Source of the DNA: JARFQH01 sp963825595 | Lineage (GTDB): Bacteria > Desulfobacterota > Desulfobacteria > Desulfobacterales > SG8-13 | Length of the DNA: 64,000 nucleotides | Direction of reading: 5' to 3' | NCBI GenBank assembly: GCA_963825595.1 | Contig: CAWGUE010000019.1 | Location: forward strand, 124,001 to 188,000 | Shown: in pieces, positions 44,950 through 53,175 of the stretch | Layout: each line of letters opens with the position of its first letter | How positions within the stretch are numbered: the stretch's first letter is position 1 | The notes under the pieces: model-generated | Seen by the model: the letters and a program-made list of their open reading frames with translations, nothing else | The model's database searches: none | Told to the model about the DNA's origin: nothing | Program-made: the position numbers and the translations under genes

Positions 44950-45615
44950 ATGGGCATACAAGAGCGGAAAGAGCGTGAGCGTGAGCGGCGGCGCCAACAG
45001 ATCATTGTGGCCGCCAAACGCGTTTTTTCCGCCAAGGGTTTCAACAAAGCCACTATGGAAGATATTGCCAAGGAAGCGGAACTCAGCCCCGGCACCATTT
45101 ACATCTATTTCAAGAACAAGGACGAACTCTACGCGTCCCTTTCCTTGCGCATACTGAAGCATCTGAACATTCGCTTGGAACACGTCAAAAACGAATCTTA
45201 CAGCAACCACAACGAACGCATTTCATCCCTGAAAAAAGCCCTTTATGACGTATACGCGTTCGACCCCCTTATTCTCATCAACATGTTCCATCTCCAATCC
45301 AGTGAAACTCTGAAAAATCTTTCACCGGAGTTGCTGGATGAAATTAAGCATCTTTCGCGCAGCTCTTTGGGAAGCATGGCCGATATTTTCGAAGACGGCA
45401 TCCAGCAAGGCGCTTTTATTGATCAGCATCCGGTGGCATTGGCCGATATTCTATGGGCCATGTTTTCCGGAATCGTCCTCTGGGAAGAAAGCAAGCGCAT
45501 CATCAACGAGGACAAAGACTACCTCAAACCGACGCTCGAGGCCGCTTTCGAGATATTTCGCCAAGGCATTACGAAAACGGCGCTGACTGACGGAAAGATC
45601 ACAAACCGAAATTGA
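44950..45615 (+). CDS. TetR/AcrR-family transcriptional regulator
   Basis: A 221-residue regulator. The N-terminal helix-turn-helix is complete: RQQIIVAAKRVFSAKGFNKA, TMEDIAKEAELSPGTIYIYF and KNKDELYASL. The C-terminal ligand-binding half is helical and matches the FadR/AcrR-type size. It is 236 bases upstream of acs in the same direction, so it probably controls the acetate/propionate genes, perhaps responding to an acyl-CoA. The ligand is not visible from the sequence. Confidence 0.88.
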   Translation: MGIQERKERERERRRQQIIVAAKRVFSAKGFNKATMEDIAKEAELSPGTIYIYFKNKDELYASLSLRILKHLNIRLEHVKNESYSNHNERISSLKKALYDVYAFDPLILINMFHLQSSETLKNLSPELLDEIKHLSRSSLGSMADIFEDGIQQGAFIDQHPVALADILWAMFSGIVLWEESKRIINEDKDYLKPTLEAAFEIFRQGITKTALTDGKITNRN

Positions 45616-45851
45616 TGCTGAAGCCGGTCACCGTTCGTCGCTCATACAGCGCTGCGGATGCCGGCATTGGGAGTAGGGGGACATCAGGCGCGCAGCAGTT
45701 ATACTTCAAACACATGTGCTTGATGCAACAGCGTTAACAAATATAAAAATCCAACAGGGGAAAGGAGGTCAATCGATTCAGGTTTGTGAGGGTTATCGCC
45801 GCACAATCATCCGTTAACCATACAACCCACAAGCTTTAAGGAGTGTGATTT

Positions 45852-47885
45852 ATGGCAGATAAAGAAGTTGTCGAGACATCAGAGGCTCAGATAGCGGTAC
45901 ACTGGCAGGAAGAAGGACTTTATTATCCCACTTCAAAATTCATCGCCCAGGCCAATATGACTGATGAAAAAGTCTATGATCGTTTCAGCCTGGATAATTT
46001 CCCGAACTGCTTCAAAGAATACGCCGATCTTCTGACTTGGTACGAATACTGGGACGAGATCCTGGATACCAGCGACGCACCGTGCTACAAGTGGTTCAAG
46101 GGCGGAAAGATCAACGCCAGCTATAACTGCGTTGACCGTCATCTGGCCAAATACAAGAACAAGACGGCGATTCATTTCGTGCCGGAGCCGCTCGAAGAAG
46201 GTTACCAGCACATCACGTATCAGGAATTGTATGTCCGCGTAAACGAATTCGCAGCCCTTCTCAGAGACTTCGCCGGTCTCAAGAGGGGCGACCGGGTGAC
46301 CCTCCACATGCCGATGATACCGGAGCTGCCGATTACCATGCTGGCCTGCGCCCGCCTCGGGGTCATTCACAGCCAAGTATTCGGTGGTTTTTCCGGTAAG
46401 GCCTGCGCGGACCGAATCGTCGACTCCGGCAGCCGGGTGTTGATCACGGCGGATGCTTATTACCGCAGCGGGTCTCTGCTCGACCACAAGCAAAATGCGG
46501 ACATTGCCGTCGATCTGGCGGGCAAGGACGGCCAGAAAGTAGACAAGGTCCTCGTATGGCAGCGCTATACCGGCAAGGCCTCCAGCCCGACAGCGATGGT
46601 CGAGGGACGGGATTATTTTGTCAACGACGTGCTCAAGGACTATTACGGCGCTCGGATCGAACCCGAAAAGATGAATGCCGAAGACCCGCTGTTTCTGATG
46701 TACACCAGCGGCACCACCGGAAAACCCAAAGGCTGCCAGCACGGAACGGGCGGATTCCTGGCCTATACCGCCGGCACCTCCAAGTACGTGCAGGACATCC
46801 ATCCGACCGATGTTTACTGGTGCATGGCCGACATCGGCTGGATCACGGGTCATTCCTACATCGTCTATGGCCCCCTGGCGATCGCGGCATCCTCGGTGAT
46901 TTACGAAGGCGTGCCCACCTATCCGGATGCCGGACGCGCCTGGCGCATCGCCCAGGATCTGGATGTCAACATCTTCCACACCGCGCCCACGGCCATCCGC
47001 GCGCTGCGCAAAATCGGACCGGATGAACCCGCCAAGTACAACTACGAGTTCAAACACATGACCACCGTCGGCGAGCCCATCGAACCAGAAGTGTGGAAGT
47101 GGTATTACAATGTCGTCGGCCGGGGCAAGGCCGCCATCGTGGACACCTGGTGGCAGACCGAAACCGGCGGCTTCCTCTGCAGCACCTTGCCCGGTCTCAT
47201 CCCGATGAAACCGGGCAGCGCCGGACCGGGTATGCCCGGCATCCACCCGATCGTCTACGACGATGATGGCGTTGAGGTTCCGGCAGGGGCCGGCAAGGCC
47301 GGAAATATCTGCATTCAGAATCCCTGGCCGGGGATGTTCCAGACCATCTGGGGTGACCGCGACCGGTTCGTCGAAACCTACTTTGCGCGTTACTGCAAGG
47401 ACCCCAAGAGCAAGAAGTGGCAGGATTGGCCTTACATGACCGGTGATGCGGCCGTTGTGGCCGAAGACGGCTACGTGCGCATCCTGGGACGCATCGACGA
47501 TGTCATCAACGTCTCCGGTCACCGTTTGGGGACCAAGGAGATCGAATCGGCCGCCCTGGTTTGTGAAGAGGTGGCCGAAGCCGCGGTGGTACCGGTCGCC
47601 CACGAGATCAAGGGTAAAGAGCCGGATTTGTACGTCGCTCTCAAGCCCGGGTATGAGGCCAGCCCGGAACTGGCGAAGAAGATTTCCGACACCATATCCA
47701 CCGAGATCGGCAAAATCGCCAAACCGCGGCACGTCTGGATCGTTCCCGACATGCCCAAGACCCGTTCCGGCAAAATCATGCGGCGGGTGCTCGGCTCGAT
47801 CTCCAACAAGCAGAATGAAGGGGACGTCACCACCCTGGCGAACCCTGAAATCGTTACAGCCATCAAGAAGATGGTTCAGGGCTAA
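45852..47885 (+). CDS. acs: Acetyl-CoA synthetase (AMP-forming)
   Basis: Acs activates acetate with ATP and CoA. The 677-residue protein has the ACS N-terminal part (WYEYWDEILDTSDAPCYKWF), the AMP-binding motif LFLMYTSGTTGKPKGCQHGT, DTWWQTETGGFLCSTLPG, TGDAAVVAEDGYVRILGRID, and the C-terminal catalytic Lys in MPKTRSGKIMRR, the site acetylated in characterised Acs. Start ATG 45852 has AAGGAG nine bases before. Acetate oxidation or assimilation fits a sulfate reducer. It is followed by paired RNA hairpins and then the symporter gene. Confidence 0.94.
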   Translation: MADKEVVETSEAQIAVHWQEEGLYYPTSKFIAQANMTDEKVYDRFSLDNFPNCFKEYADLLTWYEYWDEILDTSDAPCYKWFKGGKINASYNCVDRHLAKYKNKTAIHFVPEPLEEGYQHITYQELYVRVNEFAALLRDFAGLKRGDRVTLHMPMIPELPITMLACARLGVIHSQVFGGFSGKACADRIVDSGSRVLITADAYYRSGSLLDHKQNADIAVDLAGKDGQKVDKVLVWQRYTGKASSPTAMVEGRDYFVNDVLKDYYGARIEPEKMNAEDPLFLMYTSGTTGKPKGCQHGTGGFLAYTAGTSKYVQDIHPTDVYWCMADIGWITGHSYIVYGPLAIAASSVIYEGVPTYPDAGRAWRIAQDLDVNIFHTAPTAIRALRKIGPDEPAKYNYEFKHMTTVGEPIEPEVWKWYYNVVGRGKAAIVDTWWQTETGGFLCSTLPGLIPMKPGSAGPGMPGIHPIVYDDDGVEVPAGAGKAGNICIQNPWPGMFQTIWGDRDRFVETYFARYCKDPKSKKWQDWPYMTGDAAVVAEDGYVRILGRIDDVINVSGHRLGTKEIESAALVCEEVAEAAVVPVAHEIKGKEPDLYVALKPGYEASPELAKKISDTISTEIGKIAKPRHVWIVPDMPKTRSGKIMRRVLGSISNKQNEGDVTTLANPEIVTAIKKMVQG

Positions 47886-47896
47886 CCGGCCCCGAC

Positions 47897-47957
47897 GTGT
47901 TGCCCGGGCGTCGAAATGCCGTTGCCTGGGCAACACAGCCGGTCGCTCCGGCGACCG
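47897..47957 (+). other. Tandem RNA hairpins between acs and the symporter gene
   Basis: GTGTTGCCCGGGC at 47897-47909 pairs with GCCTGGGCAACAC at 47924-47936 (13 base pairs, one mismatch). A second hairpin, CGGTCGC-TCCG-GCGACCG, is at 47940-47957. Neither has a T-tract. They probably act in mRNA 3'-end stability, processing or partial termination, allowing different amounts of acs and transporter. Confidence 0.5.
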
Positions 47958-48170
47958 CGCCGTATACATAAGGAGCCTTAATCATAATTGATCAAGCCGA
48001 TTCAAGCGCCCGGCGCGGACGCGGTCCTCAGATGGTCCAGCCGGACGTTGGATCGGATTACGAAGAATTCTGAAAGGGGGTGGTGCCGCAAACGGAGGTT
48101 TGTCAAGCCCGTTACAACCACGACACAAATTGACAATCAACGGCTTAGACGGATTATACAGGAGGAAAAA

Positions 48171-49976
48171 ATGAGTGGAACCACTTGGGTATACATAATG
48201 CTCGGCATTTACATCATTTATTGTTTTTATTGGGGTTTGAAGGGGTATTTCTCCGAAAAAACCTCGGCCGGGTATGCGATTGCGGGCCGCTCCATCCCCT
48301 TCATCGCGTTTCTGATGGCGGCGACGGCGGCATCATTCTCCGGGTGGACCTTTATTGGTCACCCCGGCCTCATCTGGCGTGACGGCCTGTCCTACGCGTT
48401 TGCATCCTTTTACGTCCTGACCATTCCGATCACAGGCGCCTTCTTCGCCAAACGGAACTGGCTGATGGGCAAACGCTACGGCTTTATCACGCCCGGTGAC
48501 ATGTTCGCATACTACTTCAATTCGGAATTCGCGCGCTGGCTGACCGTGTTTACGGCCTTCCTCTACTCCATGTTTTACTCCGCGGTGCAGTTGATGGCCT
48601 CGGCGGCGCTCTTCCACTGGGTCGCGGGCGTGCCGGTGACCTTCGGCGCCATCTTCATGGCCTTCATCGTCTGGTTCTACGTCTGTTCCGGCGGTCTGAA
48701 AGCCAGTACCTGGGTCGGCGTGCTCCAGTTCATCCTGCTGGTGGGCGGTATCATCCTTCTGGGGTACTTCGTCATCACCTCGGATGCCATCGGCGGCTGG
48801 ACAGCCTTCTCGGCCAAGGCCAACGCTTTGGACAAGAACATGCTGGAAGTCCCGCGCGTCATGGCCCCGGCATTGGTCGGCCCGGCTTACTCCAAGGCCG
48901 CAGGTGAAGGGATCTGGACGGCGGTCATGGTGCTTTCCTACATGTTCGCCCTGATGGGGATTCAGTCCTCCCCGGCCTTCACGCTCTGGAACTTCGGCAT
49001 CAAGTCACCGGCGCCCCTGGCCTGGCAGCAGACCTTCATGTCCACCTTCGTGGTCGGTTTCGCCCTGTTTTACTTCACGGCCTTCCAGGGCATCGGCGGC
49101 AAAATTCTTCAAATGGAGGGAGTCCTCGAACTGGCCAAAGACAGTGACCTGGTACCCAAACTGATGGTCGAGTTCCTGCCACCGTTTGTGCTCGGCGTCG
49201 TCTTCCTTGGCGCCATCGCGGCCATCCACTCCACGGCGGCACCGTACATCGGCACCGGCGGCACCATTTTGCTGCGCGACGTTTACTGGCGCTATATCCG
49301 TAAACAGGAAGCCGGCCATTCAGAGCAGATCTGGGTCAACCGCCTGCTGGCCACCGTCGTGACCATTGCCGCCTTGTGGGTCGGTTTGACCTCCAAAGCC
49401 GCGCTGGTTATTCTGGGAGCCTTGGCAACCTCCTTCGGATTCGTGATGTACGTCTTTCTGATGGGGGTCCACTGGGGCTTCCGCTTCCCAAGCATCGGAG
49501 CCTGCCTCGGGGTGCTTGCCGGCATGATCGCGGTCTTTCTCACCTACTATGTCTGGCGCTACCCGCTTTCGTTCCACTGTGCGGCGTGGGGGACCGGCGT
49601 CGGTTTGGGCGTCGCCTACTTGTGCCGCGGTCTGGGCATCAAGGACAACGAGGAGACCATCAAACGCCAGAACGAGGTGCGCACCTTCCTCGACAGCATC
49701 GATTCCCCTTCGGAAAGCGGTCGCAAATGGCGCAACGCCATGAAGATCGTCGTGCCGATCTGGTACTTCTTCGCCATCGGTCCGGCCTGTATCCTGGGTA
49801 ACAATGCCTTCTCGTTTGCCGGATTCACGCCGCTGTGGTCCTGGCAGATCTTCTGGTGGATTCTCGGTATCGTCATGATGTGGGCCCTGACCTTCAAGGC
49901 CGAGATGTCGACGACCTCCAAGACTCAGATCGAGCGGGCCGAAACGGACACCATGATCGTGGTCAAGGAAGCCTAA
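48171..49976 (+). CDS. Sodium:solute symporter (SSS/SLC5 family), probable acetate/monocarboxylate transporter
   Basis: A 601-residue inner membrane transporter with about 13 hydrophobic segments. Family features include FYWGLKGYFSEKTSAGYAIA, FLMAATAASFSGWTFIGHPG and AAIHSTAAPYIGTGGTILLR. The frame is open from 47988, but AGGAGG at 48161-48166 decides ATG 48171. Being between acs and a propionyl-CoA-synthetase-like gene, its substrate is most likely acetate or another short-chain acid; this is inference. A tiny membrane-protein gene follows after 30 bases. Confidence 0.88.
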   Translation: MSGTTWVYIMLGIYIIYCFYWGLKGYFSEKTSAGYAIAGRSIPFIAFLMAATAASFSGWTFIGHPGLIWRDGLSYAFASFYVLTIPITGAFFAKRNWLMGKRYGFITPGDMFAYYFNSEFARWLTVFTAFLYSMFYSAVQLMASAALFHWVAGVPVTFGAIFMAFIVWFYVCSGGLKASTWVGVLQFILLVGGIILLGYFVITSDAIGGWTAFSAKANALDKNMLEVPRVMAPALVGPAYSKAAGEGIWTAVMVLSYMFALMGIQSSPAFTLWNFGIKSPAPLAWQQTFMSTFVVGFALFYFTAFQGIGGKILQMEGVLELAKDSDLVPKLMVEFLPPFVLGVVFLGAIAAIHSTAAPYIGTGGTILLRDVYWRYIRKQEAGHSEQIWVNRLLATVVTIAALWVGLTSKAALVILGALATSFGFVMYVFLMGVHWGFRFPSIGACLGVLAGMIAVFLTYYVWRYPLSFHCAAWGTGVGLGVAYLCRGLGIKDNEETIKRQNEVRTFLDSIDSPSESGRKWRNAMKIVVPIWYFFAIGPACILGNNAFSFAGFTPLWSWQIFWWILGIVMMWALTFKAEMSTTSKTQIERAETDTMIVVKEA

Positions 49977-50006
49977 CAGAAACCCACGGAAGAGGAGAAT
50001 TTAGTC

Positions 50007-50093
50007 ATGAAACAAGAAGATCTGTGGATGATCGGCATCGTTATTTTTTGCATCCTGTTCACCGGATCGTTTGGCTGGGGCCTCTGGGGCTAA
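50007..50093 (+). CDS. 28-residue membrane peptide, probable symporter accessory protein
   Basis: An ATG at 50007 preceded by AGAGGAG opens a 28-codon frame: MKQEDLWMIGIVIFCILFTG followed by SFGWGLWG, then TAA at 50091. It is one hydrophobic helix with a GW-rich C-terminus. It begins 30 bases after the symporter stop, in the same direction. Small single-helix accessory proteins encoded next to SSS symporters are known, and this matches that pattern in length, position and composition. It is too short for most gene finders. Confidence 0.7.
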   Translation: MKQEDLWMIGIVIFCILFTGSFGWGLWG

Positions 50094-50571
50094 CCCAGAG
50101 ATCCGTCCATAACATCAATCATCCGGCTGGAAGACCAGCCCTTCTTCCGGCCGGATGGTCCGATAACCAATGACCCAAAATCCGCCGGTCGACCAGTGCC
50201 ATCTTTCTGGCAATTCGAGGTTGCTGATCGACCGGCGGTCCTTAAGGCTTCGACCGTTTCTGTGTTGCATTGTTGTTCCAGCATTCAAACTTGTGGCGTC
50301 GCCAAAAATATAGTATGGGCAAAAAGAATTCATTCGTTGCACCGCGTCTAACGCACAAATGACAGTCCTGTTGGAAGCCTTTCTTCTTGAAAAGGGAATC
50401 GTCAGCCGGGGTCGACATCCACGCTGCGACTGTGGCGTGCCCTGATACCTCCCGCCCCACCATTACAGAATGCAGGTTCCGACAGGTTAAATTTGCCAAT
50501 TCGATCCACAACGTGATCTTTTCATATATAAACGACCATTTAGTTCAGCTATCACTCAAAGGAGGCAAAAC
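50094..50571. other. Intergenic region between the symporter peptide and the prpE-like gene
   Basis: About 480 bases with no convincing coding frame. The first part holds two structured RNA elements (listed separately). The last part is A/T-richer (TCATATATAAACG near 50521) and leads to a strong AAGGAGG before the next start, so it may contain a separate promoter. Confidence 0.45.
50120..50238 (+). other. Two structured RNA hairpins after the symporter peptide gene
   Basis: CATCCGGCTGGAAGA (50120-50134) pairs with TCTTCCGGCCGGATG (50143-50157): 15 base pairs with one G-U. CCGCCGGTCGA (50182-50192) pairs perfectly with TCGACCGGCGG (50228-50238), enclosing an inner hairpin TGCCA-TCTTTC-TGGCA (50197-50212). 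There is no T-tract. Like the pair after acs, these probably affect termination or mRNA stability within the acetate/propionate gene set. Confidence 0.5.
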
Positions 50572-52485
50572 ATGACCAATCTGTACGATGAGGCTTTTCA
50601 AAAATCGATCAACGATCCAAACGGATTCTGGGGCCAAGCCGCTGAAAACGTGCATTGGTACAAGAAGTGGGACAAGGTCCTGGACGACTCGAACAAACCA
50701 TTTTACAGGTGGTTCAGCGGCGGGGAAATCAATACCTGCTACAATGCGCTCGATTTTCACATCGAGCAGGGCCGCGGGGATCAGGTCGCTCTGATCTACG
50801 ACAGCCCGGTGACCGACACCATTAAAAAATTCACCTTCTCCCAGTTGTGTGAAGAAGTGGCCAAGTTTGCCGGTGTTCTGGCCGACCAGGGTGTTAAAAA
50901 GGGTGACCGGGTGCTGATTTACATGCCGATGATTCCCGAAGCCGTGATCGCCATGCTGGCCACAGCCCGGATCGGTGGGGTCCACTCGGTCGTCTTCGGC
51001 GGTTTTGCCGCCAAGGAGCTGGCTGTGCGCATCAATGACGCCAAACCGAAAGTCATCGTGACGGCCTCCTGCGGCATCGAAGTCAAGCGCGTCATTCCAT
51101 ACAAACCTTTACTTGACAGCGCCATCGACATGGCTGAATCCAAGCCCCAGAAGTGCGTCATCCTCCAACGTCCAATGGAAAAAGCCGGCATGGTTGCCGG
51201 ACGCGACCTCGACTATAACGAGGTTATGGCCAAGGCGCAGCCGCACGACTGCGTCAAAGTGGCGGCCACCGATCCGCTGTACATCCTCTACACGTCCGGC
51301 ACCACCGGCATACCGAAAGGGGTTGTGCGCGACAACGGCGGCCACGTGGTGGCCCTCAAGTGGTCGATGAAAAACATCTACAATGTCGACACGGGCGATG
51401 TCTATTGGGCCGCCTCCGATGTCGGCTGGGTCGTGGGGCATTCCTACATCGTCTACGGGCCCCTTTTCAGGGGGTGTACGACCATCCTGTTTGAAGGCAA
51501 ACCGGTCGGCACACCGGATGCGGGGGTCTTCTGGCGCGTCATCTCCCAGCACAAGGTAAAAGTCATGTTCACGGCGCCCACCGCCTTCAGGGCCATCAAG
51601 CAGCAAGACCCGGAGGGCAAGCTGATCAAAAACTACGACCTGTCGGGTTTCAAAGCACTGTTTCTTGCCGGGGAACGTCTCGATCCCGACACCCTGCGTT
51701 GGGCTGAAAAACACCTTAAGGTACCGGTGATCGATCACTGGTGGCAGACGGAAACCGGTTGGGCCATCGCAGCCAACTGCCTGGGTCTGCATCATTTCCC
51801 GGTAAAGGAAGGCTCGCCCACCAAACCGGCGCCCGGCTGGAACCTGCAGGTGCTCGATCCGGAGTCCAAGACACCGGTTTCGAAAGCCGGTGATATCGGC
51901 GCCCTGGTGGTCAAGCTGCCGTTGCCTCCCGGAACCCTGCCCACGCTCTGGAACAACGACCAGGGCTATATCAAGAGTTACCTGGAAGAATTTCCCGGTT
52001 ACTACAAGACAGCAGATGCGGGATTCATCGATCCGGAAAACTATGCATTTGTCATGTCCCGGACGGATGACATTATCAACGTTGCCGGCCACCGTCTGTC
52101 CACCGGGGCGATGGAAGAGGTGCTGGCCGATCATCCGGATGTGGCCGAATGTGCCGTGCTGGGTGTCGACGACAAACTCAAGGGCCAGGTCCCGGTCGGA
52201 TTCATGGTCCTCAATGCGGGGGTGGATCGTCCGCATGACGAAATCTCAAAAGAAGTCGTTCAGATGGTCCGTGACCGCATCGGGCCGGTGGCATCATTCA
52301 AAACCGCGACGGTTGTCAAACGGCTGCCCAAAACCCGCTCCGGCAAAATTCTGCGGGGAACCATCCAGAAAATCGCTGACAACAAGCAATGGAAGATGCC
52401 GGCGACGATCGATGATCCCGTCATACTCGATGAAATGACAGCGGCTCTGGAGAAGATCGGTCTTGGAAAAGCAAGGAAAGAATAA
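50572..52485 (+). CDS. prpE: Propionyl-CoA synthetase-like acyl-CoA synthetase
   Basis: A 637-residue AMP-forming acyl-CoA synthetase. The AMP motif is ILYTSGTTGIPKGVVRDNGG, the substrate-pocket region reads VIDHWWQTETGWAIAANCLG, and the catalytic Lys is in LPKTRSGKILRGTIQ. The TETGW form and the shorter N-terminus (WYKKWDKVLDDSNKPFYRWF) are characteristic of PrpE/ACSS3-type enzymes rather than classical Acs, so propionate is the best guess; acetate or butyrate are possible. A perfect AAGGAGG precedes ATG 50572. A strong terminator follows. Confidence 0.85.
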   Translation: MTNLYDEAFQKSINDPNGFWGQAAENVHWYKKWDKVLDDSNKPFYRWFSGGEINTCYNALDFHIEQGRGDQVALIYDSPVTDTIKKFTFSQLCEEVAKFAGVLADQGVKKGDRVLIYMPMIPEAVIAMLATARIGGVHSVVFGGFAAKELAVRINDAKPKVIVTASCGIEVKRVIPYKPLLDSAIDMAESKPQKCVILQRPMEKAGMVAGRDLDYNEVMAKAQPHDCVKVAATDPLYILYTSGTTGIPKGVVRDNGGHVVALKWSMKNIYNVDTGDVYWAASDVGWVVGHSYIVYGPLFRGCTTILFEGKPVGTPDAGVFWRVISQHKVKVMFTAPTAFRAIKQQDPEGKLIKNYDLSGFKALFLAGERLDPDTLRWAEKHLKVPVIDHWWQTETGWAIAANCLGLHHFPVKEGSPTKPAPGWNLQVLDPESKTPVSKAGDIGALVVKLPLPPGTLPTLWNNDQGYIKSYLEEFPGYYKTADAGFIDPENYAFVMSRTDDIINVAGHRLSTGAMEEVLADHPDVAECAVLGVDDKLKGQVPVGFMVLNAGVDRPHDEISKEVVQMVRDRIGPVASFKTATVVKRLPKTRSGKILRGTIQKIADNKQWKMPATIDDPVILDEMTAALEKIGLGKARKE

Positions 52486-52521
52486 TTAAACGTTCGGGAA
52501 TCGCGGGATAATGCAAAACGG

Positions 52522-52564
52522 AGCAGCCGGCACTTGAATGCGTTTTTGTGCCGGCTGCTTTTTT
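52522..52564 (+). terminator. Rho-independent terminator after the prpE-like gene
   Basis: AGCAGCCGGCAC at 52522-52533 pairs perfectly with GTGCCGGCTGCT at 52548-52559, followed by a run of five T. It closes the acs/symporter/prpE transcription unit before the response regulator gene. Confidence 0.9.
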
Positions 52565-52591
52565 CGGAATCCGGTTATTGTGATTTGGATC

Positions 52592-52774
52592 GAAGTGGTT
52601 TCAAAACCTTAGATCATGCCAAAGTGGAAGGCGTGGACCGACGAAAAAACGCAGCATGCACATAAAGGGGGTATGTGATTTGAGGAGGGCCACAAGCTCC
52701 GCAACTTGTCCGCCCGCCTGCGGCGGGTAAACCTTTGGCGGGTTGGATGTTAGATGGGGTTTTGAAACCACTTC
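52592..52774. repeat. Large intergenic palindrome (MITE/REP-like)
   Basis: GAAGTGGTTTCAAAACC at 52592-52608 and its exact reverse complement at 52758-52774 bound a 183-base segment. The similarity fades inward. The right half contains a C/G-rich unit, CCGCCCGCCTGCGGCGGG, with a further GGCGGG. The design (terminal palindrome, internal CGCC/GGCG hairpin, intergenic) resembles the repeat at 10545-10764, although the terminal sequences differ. No coding frame is convincing. Confidence 0.6.
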
Positions 52775-52806
52775 TCGGTAATCCCTCTTAATTACTGGAT
52801 GATCTT

Positions 52807-53175
52807 ATGCCGAAAAAAGTGCTTATCGTGGATGACGAGCCGAGCATCATCGTACCGCTCCAATTTTTGATGGAACAGAACGGATACGAGGTCCTGGTGG
52901 CGTTCAGCGGAGAAGAAGCCATGGAAGCCATCGAAGAACATCATCCCAAACTGGTGCTGTTGGACATCATGCTGCCGATCATCGATGGGTTCGAGGTTTG
53001 TCAGCGTGTCCGCGAAAAACCCGAGTGGCGTGACATCCGCATCATCATGCTGACCGCAATGGGCAGTGATGCCAATATCGCCAAGGGATTGGCTCTCGGT
53101 GCTGACGCATATATTACCAAACCGTTTTCGAACGCCGAGGTCATCGCCAAAGTACGAGAATTGATGTGTCGATGA
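52807..53175 (+). CDS. Receiver-only response regulator
   Basis: A 122-residue protein made only of a CheY-like receiver. Acidic pocket residues Asp9/Asp10 (VLIVDDEPS), phosphoacceptor Asp53 (VLLDIMLP), Thr83 (MLTAMGS) and Lys105 (YITKPFS) are all present, so it should be phosphorylated. There is no output domain. The stop overlaps the next start (ATGA), so it is translationally coupled to the sensor-exonuclease fusion. A likely phosphodonor is the histidine kinase encoded at 55365-58133. Confidence 0.92.
   Translation: MPKKVLIVDDEPSIIVPLQFLMEQNGYEVLVAFSGEEAMEAIEEHHPKLVLLDIMLPIIDGFEVCQRVREKPEWRDIRIIMLTAMGSDANIAKGLALGADAYITKPFSNAEVIAKVRELMCR

Noticed and set aside
45933..47969. A 678-codon open frame antisense to acs
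   Set aside because: It mirrors acs almost end to end, has no family resemblance, and arises from the codon bias of the sense gene. The same applies to a 474-codon frame antisense to the histidine kinase (56679-58103).
48130..48160. TTGACA...TTATAC promoter just before the symporter gene
   Set aside because: The -10 box touches the AGGAGG ribosome binding site, so a transcript from it would lack the site. It may be coincidental.
50182..50238. Cloverleaf-like RNA that might be a tRNA
   Set aside because: Stem lengths, loop sequences and total length do not fit a tRNA on either strand. It is better described as a nested hairpin.
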